A DNA stretch of 64,000 nucleotides from PUPG01 sp964463915 (GCA_964463915.1 CAYXEH010000002.1:65922-129921); one strand, 5' to 3'; counted from the stretch's first letter, positions 45,257 to 54,165 are shown. Program-made: numbers and translations. The notes: generated by a model from the letters alone, not told the origin.

Positions 45257-45415
45257 GGCCCGGCCCGAATCTGTCAGGCTGCAGGCCTGAGCATCTGAAC
45301 GGAACTGCCGGGAAGGGCGGTAATGTCTGCATCCTGAATGAACCACCGGGAAGGACGATAATGCCTGCGTCCTGAACGAAACGCCGGTCAGGAGTGTCCG
45401 GCCAGCGTCGGGCAC
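45242..45415. repeat. Degenerate 38-nt tandem repeats after the YugP-type gene
   Basis: Units at 45302-45339, 45340-45377 and 45378-45415 begin GAAC or GAAA and share a CCGGGAAGG-CG-TAATG core in the first two. A shorter related unit lies at 45267-45300. The end of the upstream gene (GGGAAGACGTTAAGG, with the stop codon) aligns with the core GGGAAGGACGATAATG. Confidence 0.7.
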
Positions 45416-45438
45416 AAGCCGGCAGCAGTGCTTATAAT

Positions 45439-45472
45439 TTGGCGTAAACCCCCGGGCAGTGGTTTACGCCAA
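45439..45472. terminator. Perfect 12-bp hairpin between convergent genes
   Basis: TTGGCGTAAACC and GGTTTACGCCAA pair perfectly across a 10-nt loop. It lies between the YugP-type gene and maf, 32 nt from the maf stop codon. There is no U-tract on either side, so it may act as a 3'-end stabiliser or a factor-dependent terminator. Confidence 0.5.
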
Positions 45473-45503
45473 CCGTATTAGGCAACATCCGGCGGCAGCG
45501 CCC

Positions 45504-46106
45504 CTACGGACACAACATTCCCAGCAGGGCTTCGTAGACCTTGTGCACCGGCAATCCCATCACATTGTGGTAGGATCCTTCAATGCCATTGATCCCCACA
45601 TAACCGATCCATTCCTGGATGCCATAGGCCCCCGCCTTATCGTATGGGGCGTAGTGTTCCACGTAATGGCAGATTTCCTGTTCGGTCAGATGACGGAAGT
45701 GAACCGCTGACCTGTCATATATATAATGTACCTCAGTGCCCCGGCAAATGCATACACCGGTGTACACCTCATGCATGCTTCCGGAAAGGCCTTTCAGCAT
45801 GGCAATGGCATCCGCCTCATCCACCGGTTTATTAATAATCCGCCCCCGGTGTACCACAATGGTATCGGCCGTTATCACAACGGCCAGGGGGTTTTTCAGT
45901 TCTTCGGAAAATTCAAGGGCTTTCTGCCGGCACAGGAGTTTCACCACTTCCACCGGTGAGAGGCCTTCCGGGAACACCTCCTTTGTGGGTCTTGCCTCCA
46001 CCCGGAAGGGAATCCCGGCCCCCTCCATCAACGCTTTTCGCCTCGGCGACTGAGAACCGAGAATAATGTCATATTTCTTCAGGCAATCCAATTGTTCCAT
46101 ACTCAT
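45504..46106 (-). CDS. maf: Maf-family nucleotide pyrophosphatase
   Basis: 200-residue house-cleaning enzyme that hydrolyses non-standard or modified nucleoside triphosphates. Motifs: IILGSQSPRRKALMEGAG at the N-terminus, VVITADTIVVHRGRIINKP near 80, MLKGLSGSMHEVYTGV near 103 and AYGIQEWIGYVGINGIEGSYHNVMGLP near 160. The start is at ATG 46106 (MSMEQLD), or possibly 46100; more upstream codons look non-coding. It is the last gene of a ccmF-DUF2520-kdsC-maf run. Confidence 0.92.
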   Translation of the reverse strand: MSMEQLDCLKKYDIILGSQSPRRKALMEGAGIPFRVEARPTKEVFPEGLSPVEVVKLLCRQKALEFSEELKNPLAVVITADTIVVHRGRIINKPVDEADAIAMLKGLSGSMHEVYTGVCICRGTEVHYIYDRSAVHFRHLTEQEICHYVEHYAPYDKAGAYGIQEWIGYVGINGIEGSYHNVMGLPVHKVYEALLGMLCP

Positions 46107-46292
46107 CCAATAATTTCCATCGTTTGCTGCAGTACCACAAGCATCCCGGTTGCCACGGCTAAAGCCGGGGAAGCATCCGGTCAGGCCACACCGCAAAATC
46201 TGACATCACAGCCCCGTCCACACAAACCCTGGCATAAAAGCCACAAGACCGCAGCCCTGTCACCCCATCCCCGAAACCACGGCCCTGGCAAA

Positions 46293-46814
46293 TCACCAGT
46301 GAAACCCATCCTCGTGCAGCCAGTTCTCCTGTACCTTCATTACCTGTTCGATGACATCCCTCACACACCCTTCACCGCCCTTACGGGAAGAAATATATTT
46401 GGAAATAGCCTTGATCTCTTCAACGGCATCGGCCGGACAGGCAGGCACACCCACCTTACGCATCACCTTGTAGTCGGGAATGTCATCTCCCATGTACAAT
46501 ACATGGGCAGGATCTATCCCGTATTCAAGGATCATCTTTTCATAAATCTCCATTTTATTGCTGATGGAAAGGTGGATATCTTTCAGCCCAAGCAGGGTAA
46601 ACCGCTGCCTTACCGCTTCACAGCTTCCCCCGGAAATAATGATGATCCGGTAACCCTTTTTCACGGCCAGCTGCATGATATAGCCATCCTTCACGTTCAT
46701 GCTTCGCAGCATACCTCCTTCAGGGGTCAGCAGCACCACCCCATTGGTCATCACACCGTCCACATCAAAAATAAATGTACGGACATCCTTCAGCAATTGT
46801 TTATAATTCGTCAT
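46293..46814 (-). CDS. kdsC: 3-deoxy-manno-octulosonate-8-phosphatase (HAD family)
   Basis: 173-residue HAD phosphatase that removes phosphate from Kdo-8-phosphate in lipopolysaccharide core synthesis. Motif I FIFDVDGVMTNG near residue 13, motif II region IIIISGGSC near 53, motif III Lys near the middle, and motif IV MGDDIPDYKVM near 107. Its start overlaps the end of the DUF2520 gene by 4 nt. Confidence 0.92.
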   Translation of the reverse strand: MTNYKQLLKDVRTFIFDVDGVMTNGVVLLTPEGGMLRSMNVKDGYIMQLAVKKGYRIIIISGGSCEAVRQRFTLLGLKDIHLSISNKMEIYEKMILEYGIDPAHVLYMGDDIPDYKVMRKVGVPACPADAVEEIKAISKYISSRKGGEGCVRDVIEQVMKVQENWLHEDGFHW

Positions 46815-47614
46815 TCAGTTTCTGCTTTATTTTCTTCTTTATATCTGTTGATGATACTTTCGCTGACAAAATTATAGATTTCCCGGTAACCGGGATTTGC
46901 CTCAAGCATGCGCAAATGAGTTTTAATCACCTTGCGGTTATTCCGCCGGGCCGGACCAGTCTGGGCACTTAGTGGCGATGCATGCATCACTTTACGGGCT
47001 GTTTCCTGCACAAGGGGTTTCAGCAAATCAAAAGAAAGATCATTTTCTTCCAGCAGATCAGCTGCTATGGTATACATGTGATTGACGAAATTACAGGCAA
47101 AAACCGCGGCCACATGCACCTGGCGACGCTCTGTCGACGAAACCCTTGCCACCGTATCACTCAGCCTTCCGGCCAGTTGTTCCAGCAGACAGTAGTCCTC
47201 ATCCCGGGCCGCTTCCAGGCAGAGAGGCACCTCGCTGAAATCCACGTCCACCTCTTTGGAGAAAGTCTGAAGGGGGTAAAAAACCCCACCCCGTTTTGTG
47301 GCAGCATCCAGCACATTTATACCGGTGGTGCCCGATGTATGTACCAGGAACCTGTCCTTCAGGGGAAAGCGCTCTGCCAGCCCTGCAATGGCATCATCAG
47401 ACACAGAGATCACATAGAGATCCGCCCTGTCAGTCAGTTTATCCAGTTCTGATGTGGCCTGACAGTCGATTTGGGAAGCCAGTGCTTCCGCAGATGAGAA
47501 TGTACGGCTATATACCTGCAGCACTTCCACGCCGGAATCTTTGAAAGCCCGGGCCATGTGGGTTGCCACGTTCCCGGCACCCAGCATTACGACCGATTGA
47601 ATTGCCTGTTTCAT
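46811..47614 (-). CDS. Rossmann-fold and DUF2520-domain protein
   Basis: 267-residue protein with an N-terminal NAD(P)-binding Rossmann fold (VVMLGAGNVATHMARAFKDSG) like F420-dependent NADP oxidoreductases, and a C-terminal all-helical DUF2520 domain from about residue 130 (HVAAVFACNFVNHMYTIAADLL). The fold resembles ketopantoate/pyrroline reductases but the substrate is unknown. The start at 47614 (MKQAIQS) fits the Rossmann strand and lies just after the ccmF stop codon. Confidence 0.85.
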   Translation of the reverse strand: MKQAIQSVVMLGAGNVATHMARAFKDSGVEVLQVYSRTFSSAEALASQIDCQATSELDKLTDRADLYVISVSDDAIAGLAERFPLKDRFLVHTSGTTGINVLDAATKRGGVFYPLQTFSKEVDVDFSEVPLCLEAARDEDYCLLEQLAGRLSDTVARVSSTERRQVHVAAVFACNFVNHMYTIAADLLEENDLSFDLLKPLVQETARKVMHASPLSAQTGPARRNNRKVIKTHLRMLEANPGYREIYNFVSESIINRYKEENKAETE

Positions 47615-47618
47615 AGGT

Positions 47619-50015
47619 TCAGCTCTTTTGCTTTTCCCTTCGCATGCTGCGCCAGCGGTTTCTGAAAGCAATCCATAGCCCAACCAGTAACACTGCGATA
47701 CTGAGCCACAGCAAATTGATCATCGGGAAAATGGTGGTTTTGATCACAATAAACTCCGGCTTTTCTTCATACACTTCTATTACAACGGTATAAGGTTCGT
47801 CACTCGCCCGCCGGAACCTGTACATTTGCTCCAGCTCCTGAAGCAGGAAATCCTCCCGCATCACCTGTCCATCTTCAATCACATAAGAAGGATCAACCTC
47901 AAAGGACCTGCCATCACCGGTCCGTAGCTCCATCAGGGCGGTAATCCTGACATCCGAAGCAACCTGCAGGTCGCCCTGTGTTTGTATGTCTTTAAATATC
48001 AACAAGTTATTTTCTATTTCCAGGGTATCACCCACCGCAATGGAAAACTTTTCCAACAAAGCATAGGAACCGGATGCGGGATCCGTTTCCAGGTCAGCAT
48101 AAGTAATGTGGGTAAACACATCCCTCAGCGGGGATACATGCGCATAAGGCTCATACACATTCCCCATTTGATCATTCAGGAGTACAGCGGGATATGAACT
48201 GAACGCTTTATAATAATCTCCTTCGGAATTGGTTTTCAGAAAATCCAACTGGTAATGGATCCGCTCACCGTCAAAATCCCTGTCTACGTATGTCACATAG
48301 TATTTACCCATGGGCAGTACCTCTCCTTTCACCAGCATAAGGTTTTCCGTTTCAGAAAAATCCTCGCCAAGGCGATATTCGGAGGTGTTTTCAGAGATAA
48401 CGCTTTTTTGAGAGAAAGTCAGCAATACAGCCAGCAGGAACAGGGCGATCCCAAGGTGACTGATGGACGGCCCGGCATCCATTAGTTTCCCGCGGAAGCG
48501 GAAAAGCATATCCAGGGAAGAAAACAGCGCAAACAGGGAAGCAAATAGCATCAGCAAATGATCCGGCCGTCCAATCCCGAAAATTAAGGCCAGCAGGATA
48601 CCCACAAGCACTGAGAGAGCCAGGGAAAAAGAAATGCTGTTCCGGAAAGCCTTGTTGTCATTCTTTCCCCAGCGGATAAAATGGGTTACCCCGATCAGCA
48701 GTCCGATCGCTGCGGCAAAGGGCAGCTGCCAGCGATTGTAATAAGCCGCCACATCCACCGGCGGAGCCATGTTGGTACCCAATAAATGATTGATTACAGG
48801 GATGGACGTGGAAAAAATGACCTGAAATGCAGACAACACCAGCACCAGGCTTCCGGCAAGCAGCCAGAATTCACGGGTAAAGAAATGTTCGCTCGCTTTC
48901 CCGGGCAATTGCCTGTAATGCCTGAAAAGCAAAAAGAGCGAGATCCCCAGGAACACAAGCATATACCACAGGATGTGTATACCCATTCCGTCGCGGCCAA
49001 AGGAGTGCACGGAAGTGTCAGACAATACCCCGCTTCGGGTAAGGTAAGAGGCGTAAATCACCAGGATAAACGCAAGCAAGGTGAATAAAAAGGCCGGGAA
49101 ATAGGTATGACGCCTTTTCTGGCTGATCCGCATCAGGTGGAGGCCTGCCACCAGCACCAGCCATGGGACCAGGGAGGCATTTTCTATGGGATCCCATGCC
49201 CAGAAGCCACCAAAAGTGAGGGATTCATAGGCCCATACTCCGCCGAGCAGGATTCCTGCACCCAGGAATAACACACCCAGGATCATCCAGGGCATTGCCG
49301 GACGTATCCAGGCATGGAACTGCCGGCGCCACAGGGCAGCCACTGCATAACAGAAAGGCACCAGCACCGCGGCATAGCCAATAAAGGTCACCGGCGGGTG
49401 CGACATCATCCAGAAATTCCGCAGCAGTGGGTTCAGACCGTTGCCGTCAGTGATCATGGAAAGATACCCAGGGTTATGAAAGAAATGATTGTCCATATTT
49501 TCGGGTGCCTGCCGAAGGAGTAAAAAAGGATCCATACCGATACTGACCTCCCCGAAACGAATCCCAAGAAGCATACTCAATATGAATACCTGCGAGAAGG
49601 AGAAAATGGTCATCACCGGGGCCTCCCACCGGCGTGCAAAACGGATCAGTAACAGACCGAAGACCACCTGGCTCAGTGCCCAGAACAACAGGCTTCCCTC
49701 CTGCCCGGCCCAGAAACCGGCAATTTTATAACCCAGCGAAAGATCATTCTCCATGTTGATCCACACATAGCGGTACTCATAATAGTGGTTGAGCAGAATG
49801 AACATCAGTATGAATGCGGCAACCCCCACCATCAGGCTGTGTATCCTGAAAGACCTGCGGGCCCATGCCCGCCACTGACGGTAATCGGTTCGCCGCTCCC
49901 GGGAGGCCTGAAAATAGGTGATGGTTGAAAACAGGGCCAGGAAAAAGGCCAGAAACAAAGCCGCCCGACCCGCGTAACCCCAGATAAGATGTTCTCCGAT
50001 GTATTGGACATCCAT
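47619..50015 (-). CDS. ccmF: CcmF/CcsA-family cytochrome c biogenesis protein
   Basis: 798-residue integral membrane protein with about 15 helices. The heme-handling tryptophan-rich motif is GGFWAWDPIENASLVPWL near residue 270, with MSHPPVTFIGYAA near 210 and GILLGGVWAYESL near 258. A large periplasmic domain lies before the final helix (LLWLSIAVLLVGLWIAF). It attaches heme to apocytochrome c. The start at ATG 50015 (MDVQYIGEHLIWGYAG) is the family start. Other Ccm genes are not in the window. Confidence 0.92.
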   Translation of the reverse strand: MDVQYIGEHLIWGYAGRAALFLAFFLALFSTITYFQASRERRTDYRQWRAWARRSFRIHSLMVGVAAFILMFILLNHYYEYRYVWINMENDLSLGYKIAGFWAGQEGSLLFWALSQVVFGLLLIRFARRWEAPVMTIFSFSQVFILSMLLGIRFGEVSIGMDPFLLLRQAPENMDNHFFHNPGYLSMITDGNGLNPLLRNFWMMSHPPVTFIGYAAVLVPFCYAVAALWRRQFHAWIRPAMPWMILGVLFLGAGILLGGVWAYESLTFGGFWAWDPIENASLVPWLVLVAGLHLMRISQKRRHTYFPAFLFTLLAFILVIYASYLTRSGVLSDTSVHSFGRDGMGIHILWYMLVFLGISLFLLFRHYRQLPGKASEHFFTREFWLLAGSLVLVLSAFQVIFSTSIPVINHLLGTNMAPPVDVAAYYNRWQLPFAAAIGLLIGVTHFIRWGKNDNKAFRNSISFSLALSVLVGILLALIFGIGRPDHLLMLFASLFALFSSLDMLFRFRGKLMDAGPSISHLGIALFLLAVLLTFSQKSVISENTSEYRLGEDFSETENLMLVKGEVLPMGKYYVTYVDRDFDGERIHYQLDFLKTNSEGDYYKAFSSYPAVLLNDQMGNVYEPYAHVSPLRDVFTHITYADLETDPASGSYALLEKFSIAVGDTLEIENNLLIFKDIQTQGDLQVASDVRITALMELRTGDGRSFEVDPSYVIEDGQVMREDFLLQELEQMYRFRRASDEPYTVVIEVYEEKPEFIVIKTTIFPMINLLWLSIAVLLVGLWIAFRNRWRSMRREKQKS

Positions 50016-50037
50016 GATGAGAAACAATTGGTTCAAA

Positions 50038-50055
50038 CAAATGTACACAAATATA
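50038..50055 (-). promoter_or_regulatory. Two candidate -7 boxes for ccmF
   Basis: TATATTTG (50048-50055) and TACATTTG (50038-50045) both fit TAnnTTTG on the minus strand, in the 42-nt gap after the HsdR_N gene. ccmF may therefore start its own transcript. Confidence 0.45.
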
Positions 50056-50057
50056 TA

Positions 50058-50525
50058 TCAGGGGCCCGGCAAACTGTTCAGCCGGGAAAATGGAGGTACC
50101 TCCTCCAGAAAACGCCATGTTTGCTGTTTTTCATCCCGCACACAGCAATAATGCTCCCGGCCGTTGGTTACCGCCAGGTAAGCCACACCAAAAGAATAGT
50201 TGTACCTTGCCACCTGGTCAAACACATCCTGCGTAATGGCCACCTTCGGGGCCTTGCATTCCACAATCATCAGTGGCTTTCCTCCGGTACCATAAATGAT
50301 TGCGTCCGCCCGCCGCGGCATACGGTTATACTGTAGCGAAGCCTCCACGGCGATCAGCCCCCCGGGATAACCCAGGTGATCCTTCATCCAACGCAGGAAA
50401 TGCTGCCTGACCCACTCTTCCGGGGTAAGCGACACATAGCGCTTTCTGAACTCATCGTAAATACATGGTTTCCCTGCACGATGCAGGATGCGGAATGAGA
50501 AGACAGGCAAATTCAGCTGTTCCAT
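50058..50525 (-). CDS. HsdR N-terminal-domain (type I restriction R-like) small protein
   Basis: 155-residue protein with a PD-(D/E)xK nuclease-type fold like the N-terminal domain of HsdR. Visible motifs: TPEEWVRQHFLRWM near 33, ADAIIYGTGGKPLMIVECKAPK with the Asp and the ExK triad near 75-90. There is no helicase region and no methylase or specificity subunit nearby. Similar stand-alone proteins occur upstream of holA-type operons in this phylum; the role is unknown. The start is at ATG 50525 (MEQLNLP). Confidence 0.8.
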   Translation of the reverse strand: MEQLNLPVFSFRILHRAGKPCIYDEFRKRYVSLTPEEWVRQHFLRWMKDHLGYPGGLIAVEASLQYNRMPRRADAIIYGTGGKPLMIVECKAPKVAITQDVFDQVARYNYSFGVAYLAVTNGREHYCCVRDEKQQTWRFLEEVPPFSRLNSLPGP

Positions 50526-50560
50526 AATATCAGGGAGATGCAAACACAATGCACCTTTTA

Positions 50561-50568
50561 CAAATATA
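50561..50568 (-). promoter_or_regulatory. -7 box of the HsdR_N gene
   Basis: TATATTTG on the minus strand, 36 nt before the start codon at 50525. Confidence 0.55.
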
Positions 50569-50604
50569 CATCAAAAAAATACACCCCTTTTGTCAGGGTT
50601 TCAT

Positions 50605-50612
50605 TAATTTTG
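50605..50612 (+). promoter_or_regulatory. -7 box of the AMP nucleosidase operon
   Basis: TAATTTTG on the plus strand, 29 nt before the ATG at 50641. It is divergent from the box at 50561-50568. Confidence 0.55.
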
Positions 50613-50640
50613 TTTCAAAAGTCAGGATAAAAGACCGGAC

Positions 50641-51429
50641 ATGAGGACACGTGAAGACATTGTAAAGAACTGGCTCCCCCGATATACAGGCACCAACGTT
50701 GATGAGATGGGTGAATACATCCTGCTGACCAATTTTAATCAATACATTTCACTCTTCGCAGAAGAATTCGATGTACCGGTCAAAGGGCTCGACAGGATCA
50801 TGCCCACAGTCACCTATGATAATATCTCCATCATCAATTTCGGGATGGGTAGTGCCAATGCCGCCACCATCATGGACCTGTTGTCAGCTGCCCGGCCCAA
50901 AGCAGTGCTTTTCCTTGGAAAATGCGGCGGGTTAAAAAAGATCAATCAGCTGGGTGACCTCATCCTGCCCATTGCCGCCATCCGGGGAGAAGGAACCTCC
51001 AATGATTATTTCCCGTCCGAGGTGCCTGCCCTTCCTGCTTTTAGCCTGCAAAAAGCGGTTTCCACCAACATCCGTGAATTCGGCATGGATTACTGGACGG
51101 GCACCATTTACACCACCAACAGACGGGTGTGGGAACATGACGACAAATTCAAGAACTACCTGCGAAAGATCCGCTGCATGGGTATCGACATGGAAACGGC
51201 CACCATTTTTTCCGTGGGGTTTTACAACAGCATTCCCACTGGTGCCCTGCTCCTGGTATCGGACCAGCCTATGATCTCTACCGGGGTAAAAACGGCCAGG
51301 AGCGACAAAGAAGTTTCCGACCGTTTTGTGAAAAATCACCTGAATATCGGGGTGAACGCACTCAAAGAACTGATCAATAACGGACTCACTGTAAAGCACC
51401 TGCGGTTCGACAACGAAGAACATGCCTAG
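50641..51429 (+). CDS. amn: AMP nucleosidase
   Basis: 262-residue enzyme of the nucleoside phosphorylase fold that splits AMP into adenine and ribose 5-phosphate. Core motifs: SIINFGMGSANAATIMDLLSA near 62, FLGKCGGLKKINQLGDLILP near 92, GEGTSNDYFPSEVPALPAF near 116, and the substrate motif MGIDMETATIFSVGF near 180, then LVSDQPM near 202. The short form without an N-terminal regulatory domain is usual in this phylum. It begins a close-packed operon. Confidence 0.92.
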   Translation: MRTREDIVKNWLPRYTGTNVDEMGEYILLTNFNQYISLFAEEFDVPVKGLDRIMPTVTYDNISIINFGMGSANAATIMDLLSAARPKAVLFLGKCGGLKKINQLGDLILPIAAIRGEGTSNDYFPSEVPALPAFSLQKAVSTNIREFGMDYWTGTIYTTNRRVWEHDDKFKNYLRKIRCMGIDMETATIFSVGFYNSIPTGALLLVSDQPMISTGVKTARSDKEVSDRFVKNHLNIGVNALKELINNGLTVKHLRFDNEEHA

Positions 51430-51444
51430 AACAACCAAGACCCT

Positions 51445-52452
51445 ATGTTTGCCAAAAACTATCAACAGGTCCTGAAAGATATACGCAATAAAATTCTGCA
51501 CCCCGTGTATTTTTTGATGGGGGAAGAAGCCTTTTATATTGACGTGATCGCTGACTTCATTGAAGATCAGATTCTTACTGACACCGAAAAAGAGTTTAAC
51601 CTCAGCATATTGTACGGGAAAGACACCGACATCCCCACCATCATCAGTGTGGCCAAGCGTTATCCGATGATGGCCAGTCACAATATCGTGATCATCAAAG
51701 AGGCCCAGCACATCAAACACATTGAAAATCTTCTCCCGTATGTGCAGAACCCCCTGGAGTCCACAATCCTTGTGATCTGCTACAAGTACAAGGACCTGGA
51801 CAGGCGTACCAAATTCTATAAAGCACTGGAAAAGTCGGGCGTGGTATTCTCCGGAAAAAAATTATACGACAACCAGGTACCCGGCTGGATCAGCGATTAT
51901 GTCAAACGCCACGGCTACAAAATTGGTCCGCGGGCCCTGCAACTGCTGGCCGACCACCTGGGGACCGACCTGGGAAAAATTGTCAACGAAGTCCGGAAAC
52001 TCTTCATCAACCTAAAGAAAGGCTCGGAAATCACCCCGGAAGTGATCGAGGCCAATATCGGCATCAGCAAAGACTACAATATTTTTGAGTTCCAAAACGC
52101 CCTGGGCAACAGAAACAACCAGAAGGCCTACCAGATTGCCAAATACTTTGCCGACAATCCCAAGTCACATCCCTTCGTACTGATCAGCGGGGTGTTGTAC
52201 CAGTTTTTCGCCAAACTGATCACCTATCACGGCCTGGCGGACAAAAGCCAGAAAAATGCCGCCAGTGAACTGGGGGTGAATCCTTTTTTTGTGAAGGATT
52301 ATGCCACAGCCGCAAGGAATTATCCCCCACAAAAGGTGATCGGCATTTTTTCTGAACTCAGGAATTATGACCTGAAGTCCAAAGGACTGAACAATGAAAG
52401 TACAGAGAGCGGGGAGCTTCTGAAAGAACTTACCTACAAAATATTAAACTGA
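51445..52452 (+). CDS. holA: DNA polymerase III delta subunit
   Basis: 335-residue clamp-loader subunit. N-terminal AAA-like domain with PVYFLMGEEAFYIDVIADFIE near 18 and NLSILYGKDTD near 50; domain III with GVNPFFVKDYATAARNYP near 280. It opens the beta clamp during replication. It follows amn by 15 nt and precedes cvpA by 5 nt. Confidence 0.92.
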   Translation: MFAKNYQQVLKDIRNKILHPVYFLMGEEAFYIDVIADFIEDQILTDTEKEFNLSILYGKDTDIPTIISVAKRYPMMASHNIVIIKEAQHIKHIENLLPYVQNPLESTILVICYKYKDLDRRTKFYKALEKSGVVFSGKKLYDNQVPGWISDYVKRHGYKIGPRALQLLADHLGTDLGKIVNEVRKLFINLKKGSEITPEVIEANIGISKDYNIFEFQNALGNRNNQKAYQIAKYFADNPKSHPFVLISGVLYQFFAKLITYHGLADKSQKNAASELGVNPFFVKDYATAARNYPPQKVIGIFSELRNYDLKSKGLNNESTESGELLKELTYKILN

Positions 52453-52457
52453 CCACC

Positions 52458-53024
52458 ATGCCTGTGAACCTGTTGGATATCGTCATTGCCATACTGCTTC
52501 TGCTGGGCGCCATCAGGGGCTTTCAGAAAGGCTTTTTTCATGAGGTGGCCACCTTCCTGGGCCTGGTAGCCGGTGTGGTCATTGCCATTGTGTCGGCCCG
52601 CATGGTCGGCGAATCCACCGAACACCTCTTCGACTGGAATGTGGAGATCGTCAAGGCCGTGGTTTTCGTGGTGATATTCCTCATCATCCTGACCATTGTG
52701 CAACTACTGGGTAGCCTTATGACCAGCATTTTCAAAGCCCTGATGCTCGGCTTTATCAATAAGCTGGCGGGATTTGCCGTCGGAGCCCTGAAATGGGCCC
52801 TGCTTCTGAGCATCTTTTTCATGGTCATTGATTTTGTGGATGCCATCAGGAAGATTATTACCCCGGAGATGCGCGCCGGCAGTTACCTGTATATGCAGCT
52901 TGAAAGATTGTCAGACTGGCTGCTGGTCCAACTCGGGGCATATGCCGACGTTTCCGAAACCCTATTTTATTCTTCATTCAACAACGCTTTTTTGCTTTAT
53001 GACCGATTCAATATCATGGGATAA
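52458..53024 (+). CDS. cvpA: CvpA-family membrane protein
   Basis: 188-residue protein with four hydrophobic helices (VNLLDIVIAILLLLGAIRGF, FLGLVAGVVIAIVSARMV, VKAVVFVVIFLIILTIVQLL, GALKWALLLSIFFMVIDFV). The GxxKGFFHEVATFLGL motif is typical of CvpA, a protein needed for colicin V production in E. coli whose general role is uncertain. It overlaps the aminotransferase start by 26 nt. Confidence 0.88.
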   Translation: MPVNLLDIVIAILLLLGAIRGFQKGFFHEVATFLGLVAGVVIAIVSARMVGESTEHLFDWNVEIVKAVVFVVIFLIILTIVQLLGSLMTSIFKALMLGFINKLAGFAVGALKWALLLSIFFMVIDFVDAIRKIITPEMRAGSYLYMQLERLSDWLLVQLGAYADVSETLFYSSFNNAFLLYDRFNIMG

Positions 53025-54165
53025 GATCCGTAAAGACTTTAAAATCACCAACAATTACGCCTATTTCCACAGCGCCGGAATGTCACCCATTCCAAAACCC
53101 GTGTTTAGAGCCATTACCCGGGCCTATGAGAGATTGTACGAAGCCGGCGACATCGACTTCCACCACGACCTGGAACAGGCGGAGATGCTACTTCAGCAGG
53201 TCGGCCACATCCTGAACACCAGTTCCACGAATCTGGCCCTTTTGCCCAATACTTCAATGGCTCTGTCGATGGTGGCACTATCGATGCAACGATTCCTGCA
53301 CAAGCCCTTCAGCATTCTATCCAAGGCGGATGAATTCCCGGCCACCCATATCCCTTTTGAATACCAGGACATCCCGGTCAAATATGTGGCACCCGAAAAT
53401 GGCCGTTATCCTGTTGAGCGCATCCTGGATCAGGTCAACGAAAGCACCCGTGCCGTGGTCTGCTCCTATGTGCAATACAATACCGGATTCCGTCAGGACC
53501 TGGAAACACTGGGAACAGCCCTGAGAGAAAGAGACCTGCTATTCGTGGTGAATGCCACCCAGGGTTTCCCTTTTTTCCACCTTGACATGGAGAAAATGCA
53601 CATTGACGTGATGGTGGCCTCCCTCCATAAATGGGGCTGTGCCGGGCATGTGGGATCACTCATGTACACCTCGGAAGCCTACCGCGAACGTTTCCCCGCC
53701 CCCCTTGCCGGGTGGTTGTCGGTACGCCCGCCTGAAGGGGAGTACATCCTTACCAGCAAAGGAGCCCCGTTCCATATCCACCCCCATGCAGCCCAGTACC
53801 AGTTCGGAACCAGCAACCTGCAAAGCGTGCTGGGGCTGAAAGCCGCCATCTCCTATATGGAAGAGATCGGCATTGAAAACATCCGGAAGCGCATTCTGGA
53901 ACTGATCACTGAAACCATTGCCTCTCTGAGCCAGCTCGAAAATGTGGAGATAATGAGCCCCCACAATCATGCGGGGGAACAATCGGGCATCCTGATTTTT
54001 AACCTGAAAGGGAAGATTAACGAGGTCTGCGTGAGTCACTTGGGGAGCAAACACATCATTACCGCCATGCGGGAGGGGCACATCGGGATATCATGTAACT
54101 TCTTCAATAACCGTGAAGACATTGACCTGCTTACGGAAGAGATCCGAAACTTCATGAAGTCCTGA
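52999..54165 (+). CDS. Class V aminotransferase-family PLP enzyme
   Basis: 388-residue fold-type I PLP protein of the NifS/cysteine desulfurase-like class V family. The PLP lysine is in MVASLHKWGCAGHVGSL near residue 208, preceded by NATQGFPFFHLDME near 178 with the expected cofactor Asp. QFGTSNLQSVLGLKAAI near 270 matches the class. No catalytic loop cysteine typical of IscS is obvious, so selenocysteine lyase- or isopenicillin N epimerase-like chemistry is also possible. The start at 52999 is chosen because the family fold begins there; the last 14 nt overlap the convergent decarboxylase gene. Confidence 0.85.
   Translation: MTDSISWDKIRKDFKITNNYAYFHSAGMSPIPKPVFRAITRAYERLYEAGDIDFHHDLEQAEMLLQQVGHILNTSSTNLALLPNTSMALSMVALSMQRFLHKPFSILSKADEFPATHIPFEYQDIPVKYVAPENGRYPVERILDQVNESTRAVVCSYVQYNTGFRQDLETLGTALRERDLLFVVNATQGFPFFHLDMEKMHIDVMVASLHKWGCAGHVGSLMYTSEAYRERFPAPLAGWLSVRPPEGEYILTSKGAPFHIHPHAAQYQFGTSNLQSVLGLKAAISYMEEIGIENIRKRILELITETIASLSQLENVEIMSPHNHAGEQSGILIFNLKGKINEVCVSHLGSKHIITAMREGHIGISCNFFNNREDIDLLTEEIRNFMKS

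Noticed and set aside
50058..50525. Type I restriction-modification system
   Set aside because: Only an HsdR N-terminal-like domain is present; there is no helicase, methylase or specificity gene.
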